A DNA stretch of 64,000 nucleotides from Muricauda sp. SCSIO 65647 (GCF_021534965.1 NZ_CP091037.1:124001-188000); one strand, 5' to 3'; counted from the stretch's first letter, positions 44,946 through 54,162 are shown. Notes: generated from the letters alone by a model not told the origin. Made by a program: numbers and translations.

Positions 44946-46289
44946 TCAAAACTCATCCTTTTCCATCAGTTCGCGGATCTTTCGCTCTTCCCAACGTTTG
45001 CCCCAAAGGGGATTATAGCCATAGGCCTCCATACCGTGGGCAATGACCCCGAATCCCCAACCTATGGTCGGAAAAAAGGCCCAGAGGAAATCAGTAGTTC
45101 TGAAGTTCAGCCACCACAGAAAAGGAATCACAAAACAATAAGCGATCAAATTGCTGTAAAATCCCTTGATGGCCTCAACTTTTTCTTTGGCCTTTAAATA
45201 GCGTTTTTCTTGGAGGAAGGATTGCTGTGTCTCCATTACCGAGAGCTGTTTGGTCAACATGGGAAGGGCTACGGTAAATTCAGTATTTGATTTTTGAATA
45301 TACACTTCCCTATCGGTCAAGATACCATAGCGTTGACGAATGTTCTGTAGGCCTACCCCACTGCTCTTTTTGACCACCTGTTTCTCTTGTAGGTTATTGC
45401 TGACCACCAACTGTCCGTCTTCTTCAAAAACCTTGATTTTCAAGGGCCGGGTACTTGATACCACATTGTGCTTCACCGCGTTTTCGAGCAAAAGCTGTAA
45501 TGAAAGCGGCACTATCTTTGCCTCGGGATTTTTAGCTTCCTCAGGGATGTCAAATGTAATGCTATCTTCAAAGCGCATTTTTAACAACTGCACATACGTT
45601 CTGGCAAAACGCAACTCTTCATTTACCGTGACCAAATCTTTGTTTTTTTGTTCGAGCACATAGCGATATACTTTTGATAGCGATGTGGTGAACCTCTGGG
45701 CCTGTCGTGTGTCTTCTTCGATAAGGCTGGTCAATACGTTGAGGCTGTTGAATAGAAAATGGGGGTCGAGTTGGTTTTTGAGCGCATCGAATTTAGCTGA
45801 TGCGGTACCTGCAATGATCTTTTGCTCTTTGACACGGTTTTCTTGCCAGTTTTTGTAAAAGCGCGCTGCATGGAAGATAACGGTGACGACCAAGGTGATC
45901 AAAAGGGCAACAACATAGAAAATGGCCTTTTCACCTGCTATGAAAGAATCCCAATCTTTGCCTTCAAAACCAATATAAATGACAATACGGATCCAAAAAA
46001 TGCTGAGCATGGTAATGATCACCCCACCAAGCCCACTTATGGGAATTCGATATTTGGCATAACGCTTCCATTTTACTTTGTCGTTCAGATAATCAAAATA
46101 AATGCTGTTGACCAGAGTGAGAACGATAGAGTAAAAGACATAATACCCCACTTCTTTAAGCAATAGGATATTAAAATTGACATCTCTCCCCATAAGGGCC
46201 TCTAAACCTATGAAGACTAGGGCTACCCCGAGTCCAATAATGATCGCGATGCCCAGTAATTTGATTATATATTGAATAATTCTATTCAC
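44946..46289 (-). CDS. LytS-type sensor histidine kinase with C-terminal 2TM domain
   Basis: A 447-residue membrane kinase. Four predicted TM helices (~8-145) precede a His_kinase domain with phospho-acceptor His177 in LDPHFLFNSLNVL, then a HATPase with LLLENAVKHNVVS and SGVGLQNIRQRYG. After about 345 residues, where LytS-type kinases normally stop, a complete 2TM domain follows (~365-447: KAKEKVEAIKGFYSNLIAY to MEKDEF). The kinase core thus lies between two membrane regions. It overlaps the upstream TPR gene by 4 bases (ATGA). The likely partner is the LytTR regulator at 43046. Confidence 0.93.
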   Translation of the reverse strand: MNRIIQYIIKLLGIAIIIGLGVALVFIGLEALMGRDVNFNILLLKEVGYYVFYSIVLTLVNSIYFDYLNDKVKWKRYAKYRIPISGLGGVIITMLSIFWIRIVIYIGFEGKDWDSFIAGEKAIFYVVALLITLVVTVIFHAARFYKNWQENRVKEQKIIAGTASAKFDALKNQLDPHFLFNSLNVLTSLIEEDTRQAQRFTTSLSKVYRYVLEQKNKDLVTVNEELRFARTYVQLLKMRFEDSITFDIPEEAKNPEAKIVPLSLQLLLENAVKHNVVSSTRPLKIKVFEEDGQLVVSNNLQEKQVVKKSSGVGLQNIRQRYGILTDREVYIQKSNTEFTVALPMLTKQLSVMETQQSFLQEKRYLKAKEKVEAIKGFYSNLIAYCFVIPFLWWLNFRTTDFLWAFFPTIGWGFGVIAHGMEAYGYNPLWGKRWEERKIRELMEKDEF

Positions 46290-46909
46290 TCAGCGCATTG
46301 TTTTGATACCCTTTCTGCCCTGTCTTTTCCCCAAGAGGGATAAAAAGGCGTATCGTTGCTAAAATTAGCGAAAAGTTGCAAAGCCCTGTCCACGTCTTTA
46401 CAATAGGGCGTGGTATCTTGCCCAAAAAAGCGGGCCGACCCCATATCCCATTCGGCTTTTGAAAAGACCACCCGTGGGTTATCTGGGGCAAGTGCCAATG
46501 CTTTTTGGTAAAGTTGGGCGTTTTTTCCCGAAAGGGTCATACCATATGTGGCGCCATCAAAAGCGATCCAAGCCGTGTTTATCATTGCCTCCATGACCAG
46601 AATTTCAGCATTTTCGGGAGATATACTTTTGGCAATATCGATAAACTCTTTTGCCTTTTCGAGTTGTTGGGTCAATTTCTCCACATCTTTTTCGCCAAAG
46701 GAAACGGTCGTATTCACCAAGGCCACATAATAATAGGGAAGCCAGTTGTCTTGCTCTGCCATGGCTATGCGCTCAAATAGGTTTGAGGCATCCAAATTTT
46801 TTTGCGCTGACCAGAGTTGAAATGCTTTTTCCATACCCTTTGTGTATTTGTCTTGGGCATTGGTCGCAAAAGAGGTGAACAATAGGGTCAAAATGATTAG
46901 TTTTTTCAT
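46286..46909 (-). CDS. Secreted TPR-like protein, first gene of the 2TM operon
   Basis: A 207-residue exported protein (signal ending TNAQ). Helical repeats such as NLFERIAMAEQDNWLPYYYV and LYQKALALAPDNPRVVFSKA are tetratricopeptide-like. The C-terminal segment PFYPSWGKDRAERVSKQC is typical of a Bacteroidota TPR family of unknown function. It overlaps the kinase start by 4 bases, so it is translationally coupled, and it may serve as a periplasmic input or partner (inference). Confidence 0.8.
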   Translation of the reverse strand: MKKLIILTLLFTSFATNAQDKYTKGMEKAFQLWSAQKNLDASNLFERIAMAEQDNWLPYYYVALVNTTVSFGEKDVEKLTQQLEKAKEFIDIAKSISPENAEILVMEAMINTAWIAFDGATYGMTLSGKNAQLYQKALALAPDNPRVVFSKAEWDMGSARFFGQDTTPYCKDVDRALQLFANFSNDTPFYPSWGKDRAERVSKQCAE

Positions 46910-46936
46910 GACTGTTCGTTTTTACTTATTTACCGG

Positions 46937-46968
46937 CAAATATGCTTGAGATTACCGTTTTTAAGCAA
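46937..46968 (-). promoter_or_regulatory. Candidate promoter of the 2TM operon
   Basis: Read leftward: TTG (46968-46966), a 21-base spacer, then CATATTTG (46944-46937), matching six of eight bases of TAnnTTTG including the TTTG. The start codon at 46909 follows after 27 bases. Confidence 0.4.
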
Positions 46969-47014
46969 TATGACTTACCGAACTGTGACTTTTAGTGGAT
47001 GAATCGTCAACGAT

Positions 47015-49177
47015 TTAAAGATTATCCAACTGGTTGCTTTTCTTGTCGGCACTGATCGTCCAGAAAAAACCCACAAAAAAGAAACTATCAGCGGCCGGGC
47101 GCAACGCTTGCCGTTCAAAAACGCCATCTGAATTGGGCGTATTGGCATATTGGTAGTTATTGATATTGTTAATGCCGAGCACGTTGTTCACCGAGAAGTA
47201 CAGTATTTTCTGTTGATCGATCAAATAGGCCCAATTAACGCTCAGATTGTTGAAAGGTTTTGTTTTCTCTGCAAGGAATTCGGTAGAATTCGGATTGTCA
47301 TATGGCCTGCCCGATCCATATAAATATGACAGCCCTACCTGTGAACGAAGTTTGTTCCACCAGTATTTGGTCACTATTGAAAAACTGTGTTCTGGGGCAA
47401 AATTAGGTGTTGCCGCCTCACGAAAATTTCTAAAATCCCGTTCTGTGTTCAAATAGGAATAAGACACCCAATAATCTAAATTTTGAATGCTTTTATTGTC
47501 TCGCCAAAATACATCGACACCACCGGCATAACCACTTCCTGAGTTGCTAAAGGTCGAATTGAACTGAGGCATTTCGGTATCAAATTTGATCAGGTCATCG
47601 TAGTCTTTATAATAGGCCTCAGCCCGAAATGTCTTGCCCTCGCCCAAGAATTGATAATTCAAAATATAATGTGAGGTCTTTTCTGATTGCAATGATCGAT
47701 CATACCGCAAGATCGCCGTCAACGGATTTTGGTAAAAATCACCATAGGCCAGAGAAAATTGGCCTTTTTTCCCTGTTTTATAGGCCAAGGAAACACGTGG
47801 CGACAAGGTGAAATCTTCAAAAACGGTACTGTATTCGCTCCTAACACCCAACTTCATGGCAAAATCATTACTGAAGAAAATGTCGCTCTCTATAAAAGTT
47901 GCCCATAATCTGTCATTATAGCCTGCATCAAAAGTAAAACCGTCTGTAGACGTAAAAGTCTCTGAGTAATCAGTGACAAAGTATTCTGTGCCCACGGTCA
48001 AGTTAAGCCTACCGCTAAATGTTTTCTTGATTTTTGCTTTGAGATGTGAAGCTGTTTCTTCAGTGTCGATGGCATCTTCGATTATTCCGACATCATTGGC
48101 GTCCCATGAAAGACTGGCCCCAGTGGTCAAGGTCCACTCCTTATCAAAGAAATATCTATAAGAGGCATTGAAATACAGATTTTTATTGGTCAGTTGAAAA
48201 CGAACAAAATCCTCAAAATTGACATCCTCTTGTGCGATATCCAAGTGGGCAAGGTTAAAGCCTGTGTAAAACTTGAGCAAACCTTTGTCGCCTTTACTTC
48301 TGAACACCGCTTCACCTACGATGGACTCATATGGGCTGTTCCATCGCACACCCTGTGTTGAGGGTATCAAATTCTCATAGGGAGCTAGATTGATATATTG
48401 GGTGTTCAGGCTAAGCGATTGGTCACCCCAAATTTCAGTATGGCCTATACCCGCACCTACAGACATGGCCGAAATATCGGTTTTCTCTTGATCTGGTACG
48501 TCAGTGGTATTCAAAAGCAGCACGCTTGATAGTGCTTGGCCATATTCTGCAGAATAACCCCCGGTACTAAAGGTAATCCCTTTAAAAAGAAAGGGAGAGA
48601 AGCGACCCCGTGTCGGAATATTGTTCGCCGTTGCATTGAACGGCTGAAAAACTCGAAGACCATCAATAAAAACCTGTGTCTCACCGGCGTCACCACCCCT
48701 AACGAACAAACGACCATCTTCATTGACGGTCGTGGTGCCCGGAAGCGTTTGCAGAGCGGCAACAAAATCGCCCGCTGCCCCAGCCGTGGTAACAATGTCC
48801 AATGGTTTGAGCACCGAGACTTTTGAGTTATCGCCCGCTTCAAAGGTGCCCGCAGTGAGCGTCACCCCGGTCAATGAATTGATGGCCTCGACCAATTGAA
48901 TTTGTAGATTGGTAAAATAGGAAACATCACCCACTTCGTAATGGGGCTCAAAAGAGAGCATAGAAATGACCAAGGTCTGGGTACCGGTTTCACTGGTCTC
49001 AAAACTAAAATTACCACTTTCATCGGTAGAGGCACCATCATAGGTGCCCTCTAAATATACATTGGCCCCAAAAATAGCACTTTTTGAACCATCGGTGACC
49101 GTACCCGAAACAATGGTCTGGGCAAGTAGACAATTAAAAGAGAGCAAGAAAATCAGGTAAATTGGTTGGTTTTTCAT
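47015..49177 (-). CDS. TonB-dependent receptor with carboxypeptidase-like N-domain
   Basis: A 720-residue outer-membrane receptor, short for the family. A signal peptide ends near CLLAQ. It is followed by a carboxypeptidase-regulatory-like domain (~22-100: VSGTVTDGSKSAIFGANVYL), a plug (~110-230: LPGTTTVNEDGRLFVRGGD) and a 22-strand-type barrel ending DSFFFVGFFWTISADKK. It is expected to import a substrate using TonB energy. No SusD partner is adjacent, so the ligand (iron chelate, vitamin or metal) is open. The start was set at the Met before the signal peptide rather than 13 codons upstream. Confidence 0.9.
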   Translation of the reverse strand: MKNQPIYLIFLLSFNCLLAQTIVSGTVTDGSKSAIFGANVYLEGTYDGASTDESGNFSFETSETGTQTLVISMLSFEPHYEVGDVSYFTNLQIQLVEAINSLTGVTLTAGTFEAGDNSKVSVLKPLDIVTTAGAAGDFVAALQTLPGTTTVNEDGRLFVRGGDAGETQVFIDGLRVFQPFNATANNIPTRGRFSPFLFKGITFSTGGYSAEYGQALSSVLLLNTTDVPDQEKTDISAMSVGAGIGHTEIWGDQSLSLNTQYINLAPYENLIPSTQGVRWNSPYESIVGEAVFRSKGDKGLLKFYTGFNLAHLDIAQEDVNFEDFVRFQLTNKNLYFNASYRYFFDKEWTLTTGASLSWDANDVGIIEDAIDTEETASHLKAKIKKTFSGRLNLTVGTEYFVTDYSETFTSTDGFTFDAGYNDRLWATFIESDIFFSNDFAMKLGVRSEYSTVFEDFTLSPRVSLAYKTGKKGQFSLAYGDFYQNPLTAILRYDRSLQSEKTSHYILNYQFLGEGKTFRAEAYYKDYDDLIKFDTEMPQFNSTFSNSGSGYAGGVDVFWRDNKSIQNLDYWVSYSYLNTERDFRNFREAATPNFAPEHSFSIVTKYWWNKLRSQVGLSYLYGSGRPYDNPNSTEFLAEKTKPFNNLSVNWAYLIDQQKILYFSVNNVLGINNINNYQYANTPNSDGVFERQALRPAADSFFFVGFFWTISADKKSNQLDNL

Positions 49178-49336
49178 GACTGCCCGTTTTTTGATTTGAA
49201 AAAATTGATAGAGCAAAATTGTCGTGACAAAGCCATGAGTACTAAAAAAAGATGCCGAAATGTTATATCTGGCGGATGGACCGTTCCCTACCCTATTTCA
49301 CCACCTTAGGTCAAAAACCAATACTATTTCTTTTAT

Positions 49337-49807
49337 ATGTCATTAAAAATGAATACCTTAAAAAGGGTACAATATTTTAAAATCATGGGAAGAATAAAGC
49401 AATGGAATAAATGGGCCAATGCCCATGCCTATTACCCCATAGATTTATTGAGAATCGCGCTTGGGGTATTTCTCTTTATGAAGGGTGTTGATTTCATGTC
49501 AAATCCTGAGCAAATGAGGGCGCTAATGGAACCTTTTGGAAAAATACCAGGGAGCATGAGTTTTCTTCACTACATCGCGCCCGCTCATTTCGTCGGTGGT
49601 TTTTTAATTGTAATCGGATTGCTCACCCGATGGGCCGTTGCCGTACAGATCCCTGTATTGATCGGAGCAATTCTGACCAACTTTCTCGGTGAGATGAACA
49701 TGTCAAATCTCATCATGGCCATGATTGCTTTTTTGGCCTGTTGCTTTTTCTTCGTCTATGGTTCGGGCAAGCGTTCTGCAGACTATTATTTGAAAATGCA
49801 GCAGTAA
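49337..49807 (+). CDS. DoxX family membrane protein
   Basis: A 156-residue protein with four TM helices in the DoxX arrangement (DLLRIALGVFLFMKGVDFM, HFVGGFLIVIGLLTRWAV, IPVLIGAILTNFL, AMIAFLACCFFFVYGSGK). DoxX proteins are linked to redox or membrane integrity, but the activity is not settled. Translation could also start at the Met at 49385 (MGRIKQWNKW). It is monocistronic between divergent and convergent neighbours. Confidence 0.82.
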   Translation: MSLKMNTLKRVQYFKIMGRIKQWNKWANAHAYYPIDLLRIALGVFLFMKGVDFMSNPEQMRALMEPFGKIPGSMSFLHYIAPAHFVGGFLIVIGLLTRWAVAVQIPVLIGAILTNFLGEMNMSNLIMAMIAFLACCFFFVYGSGKRSADYYLKMQQ

Positions 49808-49876
49808 CCACATGTCTTCTTTTGGTAAGTACCTAGTTGGCAGCTCCCTATAAATGTGATTTGATATTGGGTTTTT

Positions 49877-50611
49877 TTATATGGTGTGAAGCCTCGCCAG
49901 CAAATTTTCTTTAAACGATTTACTGACCGGAATGGCTTTCTTGTTGATTTCGATATGGTTGTCGGCCAGCACGTCTACATTTGAAATATTTATGACATAT
50001 GACCGGTGCACACGAACAAAATGTGCGCGGGGAAGTTCCTTTTCAATAGTCTTGAGAGTGCCCACAACCAAATGACAACCGTGGTTGGTCACAATGTTGC
50101 AATAATTTCTTTCTGCTTCGATGTAGAAAATATCTCTCAGCATCAACTTGACCATCTTGCCCTTATGGCGTACAAAAATACGATCATGCATCACCTGAAG
50201 GTTTGGCTGTGTTTTGCCATTGGTCTCGGCACTATCTTTGACCTGTTCGACAGTCAATGCAATAGTGCGTTGAAGGTCAAGCTTATTGAAGGGTTTAGAA
50301 ATAAAAGCATAAGGATGTGTTTCCTTGGCTTTCAAAAATGTGGAATCATCGGTATTCGCCGTAAGGTAAATAATCGGAATATTTTGGTTTTGCTGAATCG
50401 CCCTTGCCGTCTCAATACCGTTCAGGTGCCCCTTTAGGTTGATATCCATCAAAATCAGATCTGGAGGATTGGCCTTGGCAGTTGCAACTGCTTCTTCACC
50501 CCGTGATTGAATACCTATCACCTCGTATCCTAAATTTGATAATTGTAGCGAAATGTTAGCTGCAATGATCATATCATCTTCAACAATCAATATACGTGTC
50601 TTTGGTTCCAT
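49877..50611 (-). CDS. LytTR response regulator paired with the TPR kinase
   Basis: A 244-residue regulator with receiver (1-120: ILIVEDDMIIAANIS, DLILMDINLKGHLNG, FISKPFNKLDL) and LytTR domain (~140-244: IFVRHKGKMVKLMLRDIFYI, RVHRSYVINISNVDVL). The stop-to-start distance from the kinase gene is zero bases, so the two are co-translated and form a pair. It may bind LytTR sites in the 126-bp spacer in front of the divergent exported-protein cassette (inference). Confidence 0.93.
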   Translation of the reverse strand: MEPKTRILIVEDDMIIAANISLQLSNLGYEVIGIQSRGEEAVATAKANPPDLILMDINLKGHLNGIETARAIQQNQNIPIIYLTANTDDSTFLKAKETHPYAFISKPFNKLDLQRTIALTVEQVKDSAETNGKTQPNLQVMHDRIFVRHKGKMVKLMLRDIFYIEAERNYCNIVTNHGCHLVVGTLKTIEKELPRAHFVRVHRSYVINISNVDVLADNHIEINKKAIPVSKSFKENLLARLHTI

Positions 50612-52642
50612 TCAAGCTGCTTTATGGTATTGGAATTCGAAGGAAACTGAAGTACCCTTGTCAATGCTCAATGTCATTTTGCCATCTAACTGTTGGGTCA
50701 ATAGTTTTATAAGCTGGGTACCAAATCCCTTTCTCTCGTTTAGTTCTTCTGCCATATGCCCAACACCATTATCTGACACCTTCAAAAATAAGTGTGTGCC
50801 CTTCTCGAAAAGACTTACCACTATCTGTCCATTTTTTTTATTCGGAAATGCGTACTTCATTGCATTGGTCAGCAGTTCATTTACGATCAACCCGACGGGT
50901 ATTGCCATATCGACATCAAGTTCCAACTCATCCATCTCACATTGCAAGGTAATGTGCTCACTGGCCCCGTAGGTAGCTATGACATAGTTGCCAAGATTTA
51001 CAAAATAGTCTTTCATTTCAATGGCCGCCAAACTTCTGCCCTGGTAAAGCTTTTGATGAATCATGCTCATGCTCTGCACCCGTTGTTGGCTTTTCTGCAT
51101 GGCTTCCATCATATCAGGGTCATTCATCTGTGCCGATTGTAGTGACAACAGGCTCGAAACAATCTCTAAATTATTCTTGACACGGTGGTGTATTTCCTTT
51201 AGTAAAAACTCTTTTTCTTTGTTTTGTCGCTGTAACAACCTATTCTTTTTTACATTGTTTTGTATTGCCTTGTACGACAAAACAAGCAATAACAGAAGAA
51301 GGCCCGATATTATTAAAACGAAGGTCTGCCGTGTCTTTTGCTTTTTGATATGTGTTTCTTGCTCAATAATGGTACCCTCTTTCTGTGCGACATCAAATTC
51401 GGTCTGTAGCAATGATATTCGTTGATCGGCCTCAGCGGTGAAAATCAAATCTTTTAATTTGTCATATTCTGCAAAAGCCAGGTATGCCTCTCTATAATTG
51501 TGGTTGCCGGCATAGGCCTTGCCCAATGTTTCATAAGCTTGGCTCAGATAGAACTCATCACCAAATTCATCTGTGGCTATGGTTATACACCTCTTTAGGC
51601 TTTCAACGGCACTTGCATATTTACCTTGCAAATTCTGCAATTTGCCAATCGACAGCCAAGAACGCATCACCATAAAATTGTTGTTGTTCAGCAATTCCGC
51701 ATATTTTAGGGCATTGGCCCCAGCGGCCTCGGCTTTTTCATATTCGTTTAGGTAGGCATATAGATCTACCAACGAAATGTATACATCGCTCAAATTGTTA
51801 TAAAATCCATAACGTTCACCAATAGCGATGGAATGCTCATAGTAATTTAATGCCTTCTTGTATTTTTTCAAGTTCAGATAGTTGTTGCCGACGACATACA
51901 ATGTAAAATCATAGTCTAGATCGTTGATATTTCTTTCTTCAAAAATTTCCAGTGATTTGAGTCCGTATTCAAGACCCAATGTAAACCTTGATTGTTTCCA
52001 GAAAAGATTACTAAGATCACTGTAAGCCAGGGCAATGGCTTTTTTATCTTTCAGCTCTTCGCCAAGCCGTAATGATTCAAGGGCATAATCGGCAGCCTTA
52101 TCAAGCTCACCCCTGCGCTCATAGACATAGCCCAATTGGGTGTACAAGAAAGCTAAATCACTCTTTCTTACTTTTCTTTTGGCCTCTTCCAATACCATTT
52201 CAGCATCTTCAAGCTTTTCCATTCTCAGCAAAATAGCTCCTTGTATGATCTGAAACCGCCCTTGCCAAAGGGTGTCCTTTTTTTGTTCGGTGAGTTTCAA
52301 ACCTGCTTCGGTATAATCCATTGCCATGACCAGATCGCGGGTGTGCGAGTAGTAGGCGAGGTCACTGAGCATTGAAAACTTCAGGGAGTCTGGCTGTGCT
52401 TTGGGATAGGTATCTTTTAAGATGTCCAAATAAGAGGCACCAAAATTATCGGTGTCGACAAAAACCTTTTTGTAGGGTTTTTCACTGTTGAGGTCAATAA
52501 TCTGCCCCATGACGATACTGCAATTCAAAAGAGAAAAGAAAGAGAATAAGATGGTTGTTGGCCAATGGTTTCTCACTTCAGTTGATTTGCATCCGGGGGA
52601 AATGAGGCTATTAAATATACGTTTTTTATCGGCAACTTTCAC
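50612..52642 (-). CDS. TPR-containing histidine kinase (HisKA_2 type)
   Basis: A 676-residue kinase. An N-terminal signal/TM anchor (ILFSFFSLLNCSIVMGQ) is followed by about eight tetratricopeptide repeats (~60-400), a short coiled coil, a TM helix (LIISGLLLLLLVLSYKA, ~435-455), a HisKA_2 domain with His485 in KEIHHRVKNNLEIVSSLL, and a HATPase (LLTNAMKYAF, DNGVGH, GFGTQLIKLL). The TPR part should be periplasmic and sense a protein or envelope signal. It is divergent from the six-gene exported cassette at 52769-56646. Confidence 0.92.
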   Translation of the reverse strand: MKVADKKRIFNSLISPGCKSTEVRNHWPTTILFSFFSLLNCSIVMGQIIDLNSEKPYKKVFVDTDNFGASYLDILKDTYPKAQPDSLKFSMLSDLAYYSHTRDLVMAMDYTEAGLKLTEQKKDTLWQGRFQIIQGAILLRMEKLEDAEMVLEEAKRKVRKSDLAFLYTQLGYVYERRGELDKAADYALESLRLGEELKDKKAIALAYSDLSNLFWKQSRFTLGLEYGLKSLEIFEERNINDLDYDFTLYVVGNNYLNLKKYKKALNYYEHSIAIGERYGFYNNLSDVYISLVDLYAYLNEYEKAEAAGANALKYAELLNNNNFMVMRSWLSIGKLQNLQGKYASAVESLKRCITIATDEFGDEFYLSQAYETLGKAYAGNHNYREAYLAFAEYDKLKDLIFTAEADQRISLLQTEFDVAQKEGTIIEQETHIKKQKTRQTFVLIISGLLLLLLVLSYKAIQNNVKKNRLLQRQNKEKEFLLKEIHHRVKNNLEIVSSLLSLQSAQMNDPDMMEAMQKSQQRVQSMSMIHQKLYQGRSLAAIEMKDYFVNLGNYVIATYGASEHITLQCEMDELELDVDMAIPVGLIVNELLTNAMKYAFPNKKNGQIVVSLFEKGTHLFLKVSDNGVGHMAEELNERKGFGTQLIKLLTQQLDGKMTLSIDKGTSVSFEFQYHKAA

Positions 52643-52716
52643 TCGATAACCAATAGTGCCCTTTCGGACAGTAAAAACAAGTATTCGTCCTAAAGCCCTT
52701 TGCCCAATTGAAACAA

Positions 52717-52749
52717 ATCGGTTATTTAGTTAGCAACAGTTCAACCGAT
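52717..52749. promoter_or_regulatory. Inverted repeat before the exported-protein cassette
   Basis: ATCGGTT (52717-52723) and AACCGAT (52743-52749) are perfect inverted copies 19 bases apart, just upstream of the first cassette gene. A TTG (52700-52702), 20-base spacer and TATTTAGT (52723-52730) could be the promoter, with the repeat flanking its -7 region. This is a plausible operator or 5' UTR hairpin. Confidence 0.35.
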
Positions 52750-52768
52750 CCCCCCAGAGAACATAACA

Positions 52769-53293
52769 ATGAGATATATTGCGGTAATACCCGTATTGCT
52801 ATTTGTGCTTCTAATTTGTTGCAATCGACAGCAAAAGCATGAGCAAGAGACTTTACTGGCCATGGAAAGCACCATTATGAACAATCTCGGTGCTTTTATG
52901 GATTCTTGCTGGAACAAGGGCAATAGCGAAAGTCTGGCCACGATATCCACAGAAAATTTTACTCGATACCTAAACGGTATCAGGGTTGCCAGATCACAAA
53001 AAGAAATGCAGGCCCACATGGCCGTATATTTTACGGCTTTCCCAGATTTAGAGGTGATTTTTGACAGTGTCAACATAAAAGACAACAAGGTCTTTATGCA
53101 CTGGACCTCGACAGGAACGAACACAGGGGTGTTCGGTGAGTTTCCCGCTACGGGAAAGAAGGTAAAGATCAACGGACTTTCACATCTATATTTTGATGAT
53201 ATGGGAATGCTATATCAAGAAGATGTGTATTTCAATGAGCTAGATCTGTTGCAACAACTGGGTTATACGTTAAATCCACCAATAGTGCATTAA
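52769..53293 (+). CDS. Ester-cyclase/SnoaL-like lipoprotein (cassette gene 1)
   Basis: A 174-residue protein with an N-terminal hydrophobic segment ending LLICCNRQ, a probable though non-canonical lipobox. The mature part is an NTF2-like cone: FMDSCWNKGNSESLATISTE, AVYFTAFPDLEVIFDSVNI, HWTSTGTNTGVFGEFPATGK, SHLYFDDMGMLYQEDVYF. This pattern matches SnoaL-type polyketide cyclases/ester cyclases. The substrate is unknown. It is the first gene after the divergent kinase and probably heads an operon reaching 56646. Confidence 0.82.
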   Translation: MRYIAVIPVLLFVLLICCNRQQKHEQETLLAMESTIMNNLGAFMDSCWNKGNSESLATISTENFTRYLNGIRVARSQKEMQAHMAVYFTAFPDLEVIFDSVNIKDNKVFMHWTSTGTNTGVFGEFPATGKKVKINGLSHLYFDDMGMLYQEDVYFNELDLLQQLGYTLNPPIVH

Positions 53294-53334
53294 CCAATTG
53301 AAAATCAAATAAATAATAATTAAAACCAAAATCG

Positions 53335-54102
53335 ATGAGAACACTTAAAACAACGCTACTAATTATCATGGCATTGTGCTTAATGCCCGACTTGCTGCAA
53401 GGGCAAGAAAAAAAGACCCAGGCTTTTTGGATCCACGAAGACGTGGTAAAGCCGTCAATGGTCGATGATTATGAGGCCATTTGCAAAGACCTTACGGCGA
53501 ATATGAAGAAGCACAATATACAAGAGGTCAATGTGATTGTCTCGAACACGATCGATGATCGCTATATGTGGGTGAGCCCAATATCAAGCATGGCCGACAT
53601 CGAGAAACCAATCTTTGCCACACTGGCCGAAAAAATGGGTGGCACCGCTATGGCAGACTTGTTCAATAAGATGGACAAATGCTATGACATTGAACAGAAT
53701 TACATCATACATCTAGATGAAGAACTTTCTTATATGCCTGATGGACTGACATTGACCCCAGAGGGAGAACCCTATCGAAAGTTCCATTATTTTCACTATA
53801 CCCCGGGAGATAGAGCAGCCGTGAAAGAAAAGGTAGAGGCCATCAAAAAAATGTTCGAGGGCAAAGGTTCTAAATTGCATTATCGGGTATATAAAAGTGG
53901 GTTTGGTACCCGTGGTGAATTCTATATGGTTGCCGTTGCTGCAAAAGATGCCGCCGACTATGCGGCAAAAATTTCATCAAACAATGCCATGCTGGGCGAT
54001 GAATGGCAAAAGCTATATAATGAGTTTAGAAGTAGCCTGTCAAAATATGAGCAATTTGAAGCTATAATGAGACCTGACATGGCCTATTCACCTTCTCAAT
54101 AA
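53335..54102 (+). CDS. Exported protein with two alpha/beta-barrel-like halves (cassette gene 2)
   Basis: A 255-residue protein with a signal peptide ending LLQGQ. Both halves follow a beta-alpha-beta-beta-alpha-beta pattern: the first starts QAFWIHEDVVKPSMVDDYEA, the second starts KFHYFHYTPGDRAAVKEKVE and ends with FYMVAVAAKDAADYAA. This resembles two fused dimeric alpha/beta-barrel (ABM/EthD-like) units. I do not recognise a named family, and the fold call is inference. It follows gene 1 by 41 bases in an A-rich spacer. Confidence 0.75.
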   Translation: MRTLKTTLLIIMALCLMPDLLQGQEKKTQAFWIHEDVVKPSMVDDYEAICKDLTANMKKHNIQEVNVIVSNTIDDRYMWVSPISSMADIEKPIFATLAEKMGGTAMADLFNKMDKCYDIEQNYIIHLDEELSYMPDGLTLTPEGEPYRKFHYFHYTPGDRAAVKEKVEAIKKMFEGKGSKLHYRVYKSGFGTRGEFYMVAVAAKDAADYAAKISSNNAMLGDEWQKLYNEFRSSLSKYEQFEAIMRPDMAYSPSQ

Positions 54103-54110
54103 ACAATAAT

Positions 54111-54134
54111 GGGCCCTGGTCCAAGCTAGGGCCT
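54111..54134 (+). other. Intercistronic hairpin inside the cassette
   Basis: GGCCCT (54112-54117) pairs with AGGGCC (54128-54133) around a 10-base loop, directly after the stop of gene 2. The following sequence TTATCTATC has no proper T-run, so it is at most a leaky terminator or a 3'-end stabilising hairpin. Confidence 0.45.
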
Positions 54135-54162
54135 TATCTATCAACTTTAAATCAACAAAACA

